From: Anaerolineales bacterium
GTDB taxonomy: Bacteria; Chloroflexota; Anaerolineae; 4572-78; J111
DNA length: 64,000 nucleotides
NCBI GenBank assembly: GCA_015075185.1
Contig: JABTUW010000005.1
Coordinates: 744,001-808,000 of the forward strand
Direction of reading: 5' to 3'
In this document: positions 40,781-47,847 of the stretch, piece by piece
Layout: the number at the start of each line of letters is the position of its first letter
Numbering within the stretch: position 1 is the first letter of the stretch
Program-made: the position numbers and the translations under genes
The notes under the pieces: generated by a model
Seen by the model: only the letters and a program-made list of their open reading frames with translations
Told to the model about the DNA's origin: nothing
Databases searched by the model: none

Positions 40781-40821
40781 GGCAGGGGGATTGCGACAAG
40801 ATTCCCCCTACTTCCTACTCC
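40761..40821. repeat. Inverted heptad repeat overlapping the cNMP-protein gene end
   Basis: Left units GAGTAGG, GAGTAAG, AAGTAAG (40761-40781) include the stop codon of the upstream gene. Right units CTACTTC and CTACTCC (40808-40821) are complementary to them. It ends 20 bp before the LuxR-type gene. Confidence 0.8.
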
Positions 40822-40840
40822 CAATTGATGGAGGCAACCG

Positions 40841-41074
40841 ATGCAACTGCAAATCGCTTTTGAAACTAACCAACCACCCCTCTCCAGCCGCGAGTGGGAA
40901 ATCCTGTCGCTGCTGGCCGAGGATTACAGCAACGCTCAAATTGCCCGCCGCCTGGTCATCAGCCAGAACACGGTCAAGGTCCACCTGCACAACATCTTCG
41001 AGAAGCTTGAGGTGCAGACCCGCCTGGGCGCGGTGCTGCTGGCCCTGCGCCAGGGCTGGCTGACCCTAACATAG
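40841..41074 (+). CDS. Stand-alone LuxR-type helix-turn-helix protein (77 aa)
   Basis: The whole protein is little more than a GerE/LuxR DNA-binding domain: LSSREWEILSLLAEDYSNAQIARRL, shown here only as the span around residues 14-38, then SQNTVKVHLHNIFEKLEV. No receiver, PAS or autoinducer domain is attached. GGAGG precedes the ATG. It probably binds DNA as a dimer, and its signal input may come from the cNMP-like protein encoded upstream. The beta-helix surface-protein gene follows after a heptad repeat. Confidence 0.85.
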   Translation: MQLQIAFETNQPPLSSREWEILSLLAEDYSNAQIARRLVISQNTVKVHLHNIFEKLEVQTRLGAVLLALRQGWLTLT

Positions 41075-41128
41075 TAACCAGTTATCAGTATCCAGTCTCT
41101 TACTGATTACTGACTACTGATTACTGAC
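41073..41128. repeat. Inverted heptad repeat, eight units
   Basis: AGTAACC, AGTTATC, AGTATCC, AGTCTCT are followed with no spacer by TACTGAT, TACTGAC, TACTGAT, TACTGAC. All eight are in 7-bp phase and the two halves are roughly complementary. The array begins at the stop codon of the LuxR gene and ends 23 bp before the next ATG. Confidence 0.9.
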
Positions 41129-41151
41129 CACTGTATTTCCAGAGGAGCAAA

Positions 41152-42612
41152 ATGATGAAACCAAACATCTTAAAAGCAACTTTTATCAAAAGCCTCGTTC
41201 TGGCCCTGATCCTGCTGCTGGCCGGCAGCGGTTGGCTGGCCGGCCCGGCTGCGGCCCAAACGGCGATTACCGTCGGCTGCAATACGGAAGAACTGATCGC
41301 GGCCATCGCCGCGGCCAACAGTAACGGCAACGGGCTGGATACGATCCAACTGGCCCCCGACTGCACCTATCCGATGCGCAACCACAATCGCACCGATACC
41401 TTTAATGCCCTGCCGGTCATCGTTGAACCGCTGCGGATCGAAGGCCAGGGCGCGATCCTGTCAGGCAACGAATCAGGGTTAGGGTCGCGTCACTTTCACA
41501 CCAGAGCACCCCTCACCCTGGTCAACGTGACCCTTCGCCGTGGGGTCAGCAGTACCAATGGCGGGGCCATTTTCGCCGAGGTGGAGCTGAAGCTGGTGAA
41601 TGTAAAAATCGAGTCTAGTAAGGCGGGGAGCAATGGTGGGGGCATCTATGTCCAGGCTGCACTTTCCGTCGAGAATAGCCAATTTGTGGAAAATAGCGCG
41701 TTGAACGGAAACGGCGGGGGGATCTCCGCCAACTCAATCTCCGATGACCTCCTCGTGCTTCACGCCACATTTGTTGGCAATACAGCCGGGGGCGATGGCG
41801 GCGCGATATTCGCCAGAGGGGCGTTAAGCATCAATCAGTCCACATTTACTACCAATACAGCCGGTAGCGAGGGCGGCGCGATAGCGATATTCAACCAGAA
41901 CGGAAAGAGGTTAAGCATCAAACATTCTTTCTTTGAGTTTAACAGCGCCGCATTTCGAGGCGGCAGTCTCTATGGTGGGAGTATTGCTGAGGTCACCCTC
42001 GCTGGTAATACCTTTCGCCACAACCAGGCCCCTGAGGGCAGCGGCCTCTTTTTAGCCAGCGGAATCAGCCTTCTGACCAATAACCTGTGGGCCGACAATT
42101 ACGAGCGAAGCGGCCGGCCCCAGGCTAATACGCTCTGCCTGCTATGCTCCAATGGTACGGGCAGGGTGATTATCAGGCACGATACCCTGGCCAATGTCGC
42201 GCCCTTCGGCGAAACGGCCATCCGCGTGAACCGGGGCGATGGCAAGGTCGAGGTGATCAACACGATCATCGCCAACTATCAGACCGGCGTTGCCAATGAG
42301 GGCGGCACGGTGACCACCGCTCACAACCTCTACTTTGGCAACGCCGTCAACGAAGCCGGTAACATTCCGCTGAGTACCGGTCACGTGGTCGGTCAGGACC
42401 CTCGCTTCGTTAGTCCGGCCCAGGGCGATTATCACCTGCAGGCCGGCTCACCGGCCATCAATAAGGCCACGGACGCCGGCGTGACCACCGACCATGATGG
42501 CGCTCTTCGTCCTATTGGACCGGGCTTCGACATCGGGGCCTTCGAGTTCGGCAGCGCGCCTGCGCCCGGTCCTGGCGGCTTCTCAGTCTTTCTGCCGCTG
42601 GTGGTCAAGTGA
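41152..42612 (+). CDS. Choice-of-anchor Q beta-helix surface protein, paralogue 1
   Basis: This 486-aa exported protein has a signal peptide (SLVLALILLLAGSGWLAGPA, cleavage near AAA-QT). It opens with ITVGCNTEELIAAIAAANSN. Polymorphic-outer-membrane-type repeats follow (GGAIFA, GGGIYV, NxxxxNTAGxDGGAI), forming a right-handed beta-helix. The C-terminal module GALRPIGPGFDIGAFEF is the choice-of-anchor Q signature. The last residues GGFSVFLPLVVK form a hydrophobic tail shared with its paralogues. It is probably displayed on the surface. Regulators lie immediately upstream in the same direction, and a hairpin follows the gene. Confidence 0.82.
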   Translation: MMKPNILKATFIKSLVLALILLLAGSGWLAGPAAAQTAITVGCNTEELIAAIAAANSNGNGLDTIQLAPDCTYPMRNHNRTDTFNALPVIVEPLRIEGQGAILSGNESGLGSRHFHTRAPLTLVNVTLRRGVSSTNGGAIFAEVELKLVNVKIESSKAGSNGGGIYVQAALSVENSQFVENSALNGNGGGISANSISDDLLVLHATFVGNTAGGDGGAIFARGALSINQSTFTTNTAGSEGGAIAIFNQNGKRLSIKHSFFEFNSAAFRGGSLYGGSIAEVTLAGNTFRHNQAPEGSGLFLASGISLLTNNLWADNYERSGRPQANTLCLLCSNGTGRVIIRHDTLANVAPFGETAIRVNRGDGKVEVINTIIANYQTGVANEGGTVTTAHNLYFGNAVNEAGNIPLSTGHVVGQDPRFVSPAQGDYHLQAGSPAINKATDAGVTTDHDGALRPIGPGFDIGAFEFGSAPAPGPGGFSVFLPLVVK

Positions 42613-42659
42613 GGAAGGAGCATTTATGAGCGTTCCGCACGCACGGGCAATGAAAATTC

Positions 42660-42688
42660 GGAGTGCAAAAGCTTAGCTTTTGCACTCC
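42660..42688. repeat. Perfect inverted repeat after paralogue 1
   Basis: GGAGTGCAAAAGCT and AGCTTTTGCACTCC form a 14-bp palindrome. A 16-codon ORF (MSVPHARAMKIRSAKA) with a good ribosome site runs into it from 42626. There is no U-tract downstream, so its terminator role is unproven. Confidence 0.65.
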
Positions 42689-42747
42689 AAAAAACCTATT
42701 TAGGTCTCATGAGCCTACGGTAAACCACCAATAATCAAAATATTTTT

Positions 42748-42775
42748 CGGCGGTCGGCGGTCAGCCGTCGGCGGT
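42748..42775. repeat. Heptad repeat in the leader of paralogue 2
   Basis: Units CGGCGGT, CGGCGGT, CAGCCGT, CGGCGGT are followed by CTATTTT. Nearly the same array with the same flanks is at 15334-15361 before the acyl-CoA dehydrogenase. It ends 21 bp before the ATG. Confidence 0.88.
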
Positions 42776-42796
42776 CTATTTTTTAGGGAGAACAAA

Positions 42797-43171
42797 ATGA
42801 AATCAACCCAATCAATCATCATCTTCAAAAGTGTGGCCGCGCTGCTGGCCGGGCTGGCCCTGATCTTCGGCGGCTGGCTGGCCGGACCGGCCTATGCCGA
42901 CGAATTTGAGGTGCCGTGCAGTGGTTTAAACAGTGATCTGCACCTGGCCGGCAACATTCGTCGAGCGAATAATAACCCCGGCCTGGACACAATCATCCTG
43001 AGCGCGAGCTGTACTTACGTTATTTTCAAATCATACAATGACACCAACGCCCTAAGCGGCTTGCCCACCATTACCGATGACCTGATCATCAAGGGGAACG
43101 GGGCCATCATCGAACGCGCCACGGTCCCAAACACCCCAGGTTTCGCCTGTTGGAGAGTCAAGCCAGCCTGA
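42797..43171 (+). CDS. Choice-of-anchor Q paralogue 2, N-terminal part (frameshifted)
   Basis: This piece encodes a signal peptide (VAALLAGLALIFGGWLAGPA, cleavage near AYA-DE) and the start of the mature domain up to NTPGF, where the frame breaks. In this frame it runs into CACWRVKPA-type sequence and stops. One base lower in frame the text reads FRLLESQASLTLRDVTLRKG, exactly what the beta-helix needs. A single-base loss near 43139 explains it (GGTTTCGC where GGGTTTCGC would keep the frame). RBS AGGGAGAAC precedes the ATG. It may be a true mutation, phase variation or an assembly error. Confidence 0.7.
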   Translation: MKSTQSIIIFKSVAALLAGLALIFGGWLAGPAYADEFEVPCSGLNSDLHLAGNIRRANNNPGLDTIILSASCTYVIFKSYNDTNALSGLPTITDDLIIKGNGAIIERATVPNTPGFACWRVKPA

Positions 43172-44808
43172 CGCTGCGGGATGTGACCCTGCGTAAAGGC
43201 AATGTGGACTCCTCCCAGGGCGGCGGGGCGATCTATACCTCAAAACCTCTTACCTTGACCAACGTGACCTTTAGCAACAATAGGAGTATCGGCTCTGCCG
43301 GGGCTGTCAATGCCCTCGATTCTCTCAAGTTGGACCAGGTGACGATTAAGGATAATGGAATTACCTTTGCCAGGGACGCAAGCGGGGCGGGTATTTCTGT
43401 CGAGGGCAATTTGGTCGCCACGGAGATTACAGTCACCCACAATTTGATTGATGTCAGTGGTGACTGCGCATGTCCCGGCGGGGGGGGTATCTATGTTGCC
43501 GGCGATGCGGTGGTATCCGCAGCAACCTTTTCTGAAAATGAAACACGCTCTGCCGGGACTCGTGGTGGGGGGTTATATGTCGAGGGCAATCTGACCCTGT
43601 CCGGCAGCCGGTTTTTCAGCAACACCGCTTCCTTGGAAGGGGGTGGAGTCATGGTCAAGGGCGATTTGACCGTGACTGACAGCGACTTTTTCTACAATAT
43701 CACTGGGAGAGGTGGAGGGATCAGAGTCGAAGGCGATCTGACCGTGACCAACAGCGACTTTTTCTACAACAAAGGAGCCGGGGTGTATGCCGACATCAAT
43801 ACGACGGTCAGCCATAGTCGCTTTTATACCAATACCGGTGGCGGACTTTCTGTCAAAGGAGGGCTGACTGTGGCTGAGAGCGAATTTGTCGGTAACATAG
43901 CTTCCCAGGGCGGGGGCGGCGGAATTAATATTGGCGCTGCCGGAAATAACCTCATCACCGGCAGTTTATTCGAACGAAATAGAGGCGGCGGGGTCGTGAG
44001 CCTCCAGCCTGCCAGGCTGGAGAACAATCGCTTCATCAATAACCGGGCTTCGTGGGGCGGGGGCGCGTACATCGATTCGGGTGTAGCGCTGAACAACGTT
44101 TTTGAAGGCAACCGGGCAGTGGCCGAAGAAAGGAGTGGCTTCAATTTTGGCGGCGGTCTATTTGTGATGCGTGACGCTACGATCCGCAACAACCTGTTCG
44201 TCCGAAATCACGCCGATGAGGGAGGCGGGGCCTTGACCATCGCTCAGGTTCCCGGCGGCGGATCGAGCCTGATCGCCAACAACCTGCTGGTTGACAATGA
44301 GGCCCCCTCCGGCGCGGCCATTGACATCGGCTTCGAGCTTCCCCAACTCCCCAACCACAACGGCGGGCTATCCGAGATCCACCACAATACCGTTGCCCGC
44401 AGCAGCCGCAGTAACGGCAGCGCCATCCAGATCGTCATCGGCACGGCCAACCTGCGAAACAACATCATCACCCGGCACACCATCGGCCTGGGGGCAGGCA
44501 ACAGGGCGGTCGTGACCTCGGATCACAACCTCTACTTTGACAATCTGCTCAACTATGCCGGGGTCGCCGCCGGTCCCCGCGACCTGACCGCCGATCCTCG
44601 CTTTGTGGCCGCGGCGCAGGGCAATATTCACCTCAGCGCCAACTCCCCGGCCAGGGACGCCGGGGGGAACGCCGGCATCACCGTTGACCTCGACGGCGCG
44701 CTGCGGCCTCAAGGGCCGGGCTTCGACATCGGGGCTTATGAGTTTGGCAGCGCGCCTGCACCCGGCCCCGGTGGGTTCTCGGTGTTTCTGCCGCTGATGG
44801 TCAAGTAA
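43150..44808 (+). CDS. Choice-of-anchor Q paralogue 2, main beta-helix part (frameshifted)
   Basis: This frame holds the rest of the gene that begins at 42797, overlapping it by about 20 bp. It encodes many beta-helix repeats (VEGNLTLSGSRFFSNTASLE-type, GGGVMV, GGGIRV, GGGLSV) and the choice-of-anchor Q end GPGFDIGAYEF, then SAPAPGPGGFSVFLPLMVK, which is almost identical to the tail of paralogue 1. The ATG at 43150 has no ribosome site and no signal peptide follows, so this part alone would not be exported. The intact product would be about 670 residues. Confidence 0.75.
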   Translation: MESQASLTLRDVTLRKGNVDSSQGGGAIYTSKPLTLTNVTFSNNRSIGSAGAVNALDSLKLDQVTIKDNGITFARDASGAGISVEGNLVATEITVTHNLIDVSGDCACPGGGGIYVAGDAVVSAATFSENETRSAGTRGGGLYVEGNLTLSGSRFFSNTASLEGGGVMVKGDLTVTDSDFFYNITGRGGGIRVEGDLTVTNSDFFYNKGAGVYADINTTVSHSRFYTNTGGGLSVKGGLTVAESEFVGNIASQGGGGGINIGAAGNNLITGSLFERNRGGGVVSLQPARLENNRFINNRASWGGGAYIDSGVALNNVFEGNRAVAEERSGFNFGGGLFVMRDATIRNNLFVRNHADEGGGALTIAQVPGGGSSLIANNLLVDNEAPSGAAIDIGFELPQLPNHNGGLSEIHHNTVARSSRSNGSAIQIVIGTANLRNNIITRHTIGLGAGNRAVVTSDHNLYFDNLLNYAGVAAGPRDLTADPRFVAAAQGNIHLSANSPARDAGGNAGITVDLDGALRPQGPGFDIGAYEFGSAPAPGPGGFSVFLPLMVK

Positions 44809-44860
44809 CGATAAAAGAGTCGCCACGAGCAAACGCGCACCCCAAGAATGAAAATTCTTG

Positions 44861-44888
44861 CGGTCTGCCGCCAGTCGGCGGCGGTCTA
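44861..44888. repeat. Heptad repeat in the leader of paralogue 3
   Basis: Units CGGTCTG, CCGCCAG, TCGGCGG, CGGTCTA lie just before the original ATG at 44910. It is a diverged relative of the arrays at 15334 and 42748, with the same CTATTT flank. Confidence 0.65.
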
Positions 44889-44909
44889 TTTATGAAGGAG
44901 AAATAAACT

Positions 44910-44930
44910 ATGAAAACACAACTTATCATC
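44910..44930 (+). pseudogene. Displaced first seven codons of paralogue 3
   Basis: AAGGAG precedes ATG, then AAA ACA CAA CTT ATC ATC (MKTQLII). Joined across the insertion sequence to AAA ATC TTT at 46362, it restores a signal peptide MKTQLIIKIFFLLVGLLLTG. As it stands, the reading runs 18 codons into the IS and stops at TAG (44985-44987). Confidence 0.8.
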
Positions 44931-44944
44931 CAATACCTTCGCCA
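44931..44944 (+). repeat. IS left terminal inverted repeat
   Basis: CAATACCTTCGCCA, identical to the reverse complement of 46342-46355. It is preceded by target copy ATCATC. Confidence 0.88.
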
Positions 44945-45023
44945 AAAATTAGGCAAAAGAGAGCGGTTGACTACCATGCGTTTTTAGTCCGACCAAAGAC
45001 AAAAGCGCAGGAGACAACCGCTG

Positions 45024-46340
45024 GTGGATATAATAATCGTTTTGCAGTGTTTAAGCCAATGTTTAGACAAAACTACACTCCGTCAATTGAGTTGTATGGT
45101 GCCGGCCCTCTTAGCGATGAGCGGGCGAGTGACGATGTTGGGTATCTCTCGCTGGACCGAGCCAGGCGGGAGTTACCGAACGATCCAGCGTTTTTACAAC
45201 AGCACCATTGCCTGGGCCAAAGTGAATTGGATTTTAATCCGCCATCATCTGCTGGACCCGACCGACACCCTGTTGATTGGCGGTGATGAAACGGTGGTGA
45301 CCAAAGCAGGTCAAGCGACTTATGGGTTGGATCGTTTCTTTTCATCCTTGTATGGTAAGCCAGTTCCGGGCTTATCGTTCTTCAGTTTGTCGCTCATTAG
45401 CGTCAACCAACGCACCTCTTATCCGGTGATGATAGAGCAAGGGCTTAAAGAGGCTGAAGAAAAACCCGCTCCCCAGGCTGGCCCGAAAAAGACTAAAAAA
45501 TCAGCCCCAAAAAAAGGGCGGCCTCAGGGCAGTCGGAACAAAAACCGCCGCCAGGTCGAATTGAAGCCTTATTTAAGCCGCATCCAGACCATGCTCACAA
45601 AGCTGTTGGCTCTGATCGGGCTGGACCTGAAGGTGGTCTATTGTGTGCTGGATGGTGCTTTTGGTCACAACTATGCCCTGCAAATGGTCCGCCAGTGCTC
45701 TTTACACCTGATTTCCAAGTTACGGGCTGATGCGGCCCTCTATTTGCCTTATACCGGTCCCCAAAAGAAACGAGGGGTCCGCAAAAAATATGGTCAGAAA
45801 CTCGACTATGCTCACCCGCCTGAGCCGTATCTCCAAGAAACAACCATTGAAGAGGGTATCCAGACGACCATCTATCAAATGACCCTCTGGCATAAACTTT
45901 TTCCTGATCAGCTTAATGTGGTCATCATCCGCAAAATCAATCTCAAAACCCAAGCCTGGGCTCAGGTGGTTCTGTTCAGCAGTGACCTGAATTTAGCTTA
46001 CCCTCAACTGATTGACTATTACCGCCTCAGGTTCCAAATTGAGTTCAATTTCCGTGACGCCAAACAGTTCTGGGGCCTGGAAGATTTTATGAATGTTAAC
46101 CAAACCCCGGTTTACAATGCTGCTAACTTGGCCATGTTCATGGTCAACTTAACTCAAGTGCTGCTCGGTCATTTTCGCCCTACTTGCCCGACCTTCAGTC
46201 TCAATGACCTCAAAGCCTACTTCCGAGGGCGGAAATACGTAGCCGAAACATTAAAATTACTTCCGCAAAGGCCGGAGCCTATTTTTATTGACCAAATCTA
46301 TGCCCATATCGCTCAAATCGGCAGCATTAATGCTGCCTGA
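45024..46340 (+). CDS. IS4-family transposase
   Basis: This 438-aa DDE transposase starts at GTG 45024 with AGGAG 10 bases upstream; the frame is open only from 44988. The acidic residues appear in LIGGDETVV, VYCVLDGAFGH and the third motif YYRLRFQIEFNFRDAK, which fits the Y-(2)-R-(3)-E-(6)-K signature of the IS4 family. A basic linker (GPKKTKKSAPKKGRPQGSRN) separates the first two. The stop TGA (46338-46340) is directly followed by GTG, which now serves as a start for the split surface-protein gene. The gene looks intact and should be active. Confidence 0.92.
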   Translation: MDIIIVLQCLSQCLDKTTLRQLSCMVPALLAMSGRVTMLGISRWTEPGGSYRTIQRFYNSTIAWAKVNWILIRHHLLDPTDTLLIGGDETVVTKAGQATYGLDRFFSSLYGKPVPGLSFFSLSLISVNQRTSYPVMIEQGLKEAEEKPAPQAGPKKTKKSAPKKGRPQGSRNKNRRQVELKPYLSRIQTMLTKLLALIGLDLKVVYCVLDGAFGHNYALQMVRQCSLHLISKLRADAALYLPYTGPQKKRGVRKKYGQKLDYAHPPEPYLQETTIEEGIQTTIYQMTLWHKLFPDQLNVVIIRKINLKTQAWAQVVLFSSDLNLAYPQLIDYYRLRFQIEFNFRDAKQFWGLEDFMNVNQTPVYNAANLAMFMVNLTQVLLGHFRPTCPTFSLNDLKAYFRGRKYVAETLKLLPQRPEPIFIDQIYAHIAQIGSINAA

Positions 46341-47798
46341 GTGGCGAAGGTATTGATCATCAAAATCTTTTTCCTGCTGGTCGGTCTGCTGCTGACCGGC
46401 TGGGGATTGGCCCAGGAGGTCCAGGCCGCCAGCGTGCCTATTCCGGTGGCATGCGGCTCGAATGGTTTTGGCGCCCCGGCCGCCTTGCGGCAAGCCATTA
46501 ACCTGGCCAACTTGCCCGGTGTTGCTGCCGAGATACAGTTAAGCCCCGGCTGTATTTACCGGCTTGATAGCCAGTTCATCAACACCCCGGCCGATGGCAG
46601 CACCAATCTGCCCTATATCACCAGGGATCTGACCATTATCGGGAATGGGGCCACGCTGCAACGCCCGCCGACAGCGCCTCCGTACCGGATACTGCTCATC
46701 AAGGCCGGGGTAACGGTCACGATGACCAACGTTACCTTTGAAAATGGGTCGGAACACGCCGCGGGCCATGGCGGCGCGATTCGCCTGAATGATGCCAGCC
46801 TGAGCCTGGAAAATGTGACCTTTAGAAATAATGTGGCCGGCATCCACGGTGGGGCAATCTATGCCGCTCCCGGCCGGCTCACGGTGAACGGCGGGCTTTT
46901 CGAAAACAACCAGGTTGATCAAGGAAGCGGCGGGGCTATTACCGTAGTTGGGGCCGCCGATATATCCAACGCGACCTTTATCAACAACCGGGCCGCTTCT
47001 GCGGGCGCGTTAAGCCTGGGTGGGAAGATCACGGTTGATCATAATGAATTCCACCGGAACAAGGCTCTGGCTGGTAACGGTGGGGCGGTGCGCATTGATA
47101 TTCTTACCCAGGATGCATTTTTGACCCGCAACAAGTTCTTTGAGAATCAAGCTTTCGACAACGGCGGGGGCGCTTACATCGAGGACCCCCGCTCCAACCG
47201 CCCGCCTGCCGTAGGCCATGTGCATGTCTACAACAACCTGTGGGTCAATCAAAGCGCCTCGGACTCAACGCACCTGTATGTGCGGGTGGTCGGCAATGTC
47301 ATCAACCTTAGAGAAAAATCCTTTAGTATTTATTACAACACGTTTGTGGGCAGCCAATCATCAGCGGGTAATTCCACCGGGGTATCGCTGCGTGAAGATA
47401 AGTCTGATCAGGCTACAGCGCTGCCGGCCTTCATCTTTAACAATATCTTCGTGGGGCATGATGTGGCTCTGAAAAATACGGGTGATCTGCAACTGGCGCT
47501 CAAAACCAACCTCTTCTTCAACAACCGGGTTAACTTCCAGGGCAATTTTGCCGATCCGCTCAGCTTCATCGCCGATCCCTTATTCGCCAACCCGGCCACT
47601 GGTGATTTTCACCTGCTCCCCGACTCGAAGGCCATTGATACAGCCACCGACAAGGGGATTGGTGTTGACCTCGACGGCCGGGCGCGTCCCCAGGGCAACG
47701 GCTTCGACATCGGGGCCTACGAGTTCATCGTTCGGAATCCCCAGGATGGGCCGGGGCCTCATGGGTTTTCGGTCTTCCTGCCGGTGGTGGTGAAGTGA
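46341..47798 (+). CDS. Choice-of-anchor Q beta-helix protein, paralogue 3, with IS-derived start
   Basis: The 485-aa product begins at GTG within the IS end: (M)AKVL from the terminal repeat, then IIKIFFLLVGLLLTGWGLAQ, an intact signal peptide, and mature sequence from about ASVPIPVACG. Beta-helix repeats (HGGAIRLNDASLSLENVTFR-type, GGAIYA) lead to GNGFDIGAYEFIV and the tail HGFSVFLPVVVK. The IS replaced MKTQLII with VAKVLII without changing the frame, so an exported protein may still be made by readthrough or restart after the transposase stop, which abuts this GTG. The original promoter and ribosome site are now 1.4 kb away. Confidence 0.78.
   Translation: MAKVLIIKIFFLLVGLLLTGWGLAQEVQAASVPIPVACGSNGFGAPAALRQAINLANLPGVAAEIQLSPGCIYRLDSQFINTPADGSTNLPYITRDLTIIGNGATLQRPPTAPPYRILLIKAGVTVTMTNVTFENGSEHAAGHGGAIRLNDASLSLENVTFRNNVAGIHGGAIYAAPGRLTVNGGLFENNQVDQGSGGAITVVGAADISNATFINNRAASAGALSLGGKITVDHNEFHRNKALAGNGGAVRIDILTQDAFLTRNKFFENQAFDNGGGAYIEDPRSNRPPAVGHVHVYNNLWVNQSASDSTHLYVRVVGNVINLREKSFSIYYNTFVGSQSSAGNSTGVSLREDKSDQATALPAFIFNNIFVGHDVALKNTGDLQLALKTNLFFNNRVNFQGNFADPLSFIADPLFANPATGDFHLLPDSKAIDTATDKGIGVDLDGRARPQGNGFDIGAYEFIVRNPQDGPGPHGFSVFLPVVVK
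46342..46355 (-). repeat. IS right terminal inverted repeat
   Basis: TGGCGAAGGTATTG, the exact complement of the left end. It is translated as part of the new N-terminus (AKVL) of the downstream gene. Confidence 0.88.
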
Positions 47799-47847
47799 GG
47801 AGGATGGAACGCGAAGCGTGGAGGATTGGAAGGTTGGAATCTGCAAA

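Larger units (their letters stand above)
44931..46355 (+). mobile_element. IS4-type insertion sequence with 14-bp terminal repeats and 6-bp target duplication
   Basis: The element is 1425 bp. The ends are CAATACCTTCGCCA (44931-44944) and its exact reverse complement TGGCGAAGGTATTG (46342-46355). The flanks carry the direct repeat ATCATC (44925-44930 and 46356-46361), a 6-bp target duplication. One intact transposase gene fills it. The exact duplication and intact ORF indicate a fairly recent insertion, into the signal-peptide codons of a choice-of-anchor Q gene. Confidence 0.9.

Noticed and set aside
42626..42676. 16-codon ORF MSVPHARAMKIRSAKA as a leader peptide
   Set aside because: It has a good ribosome site but ends in a palindrome after a finished gene and has no gene within attenuation distance; left as a note only.
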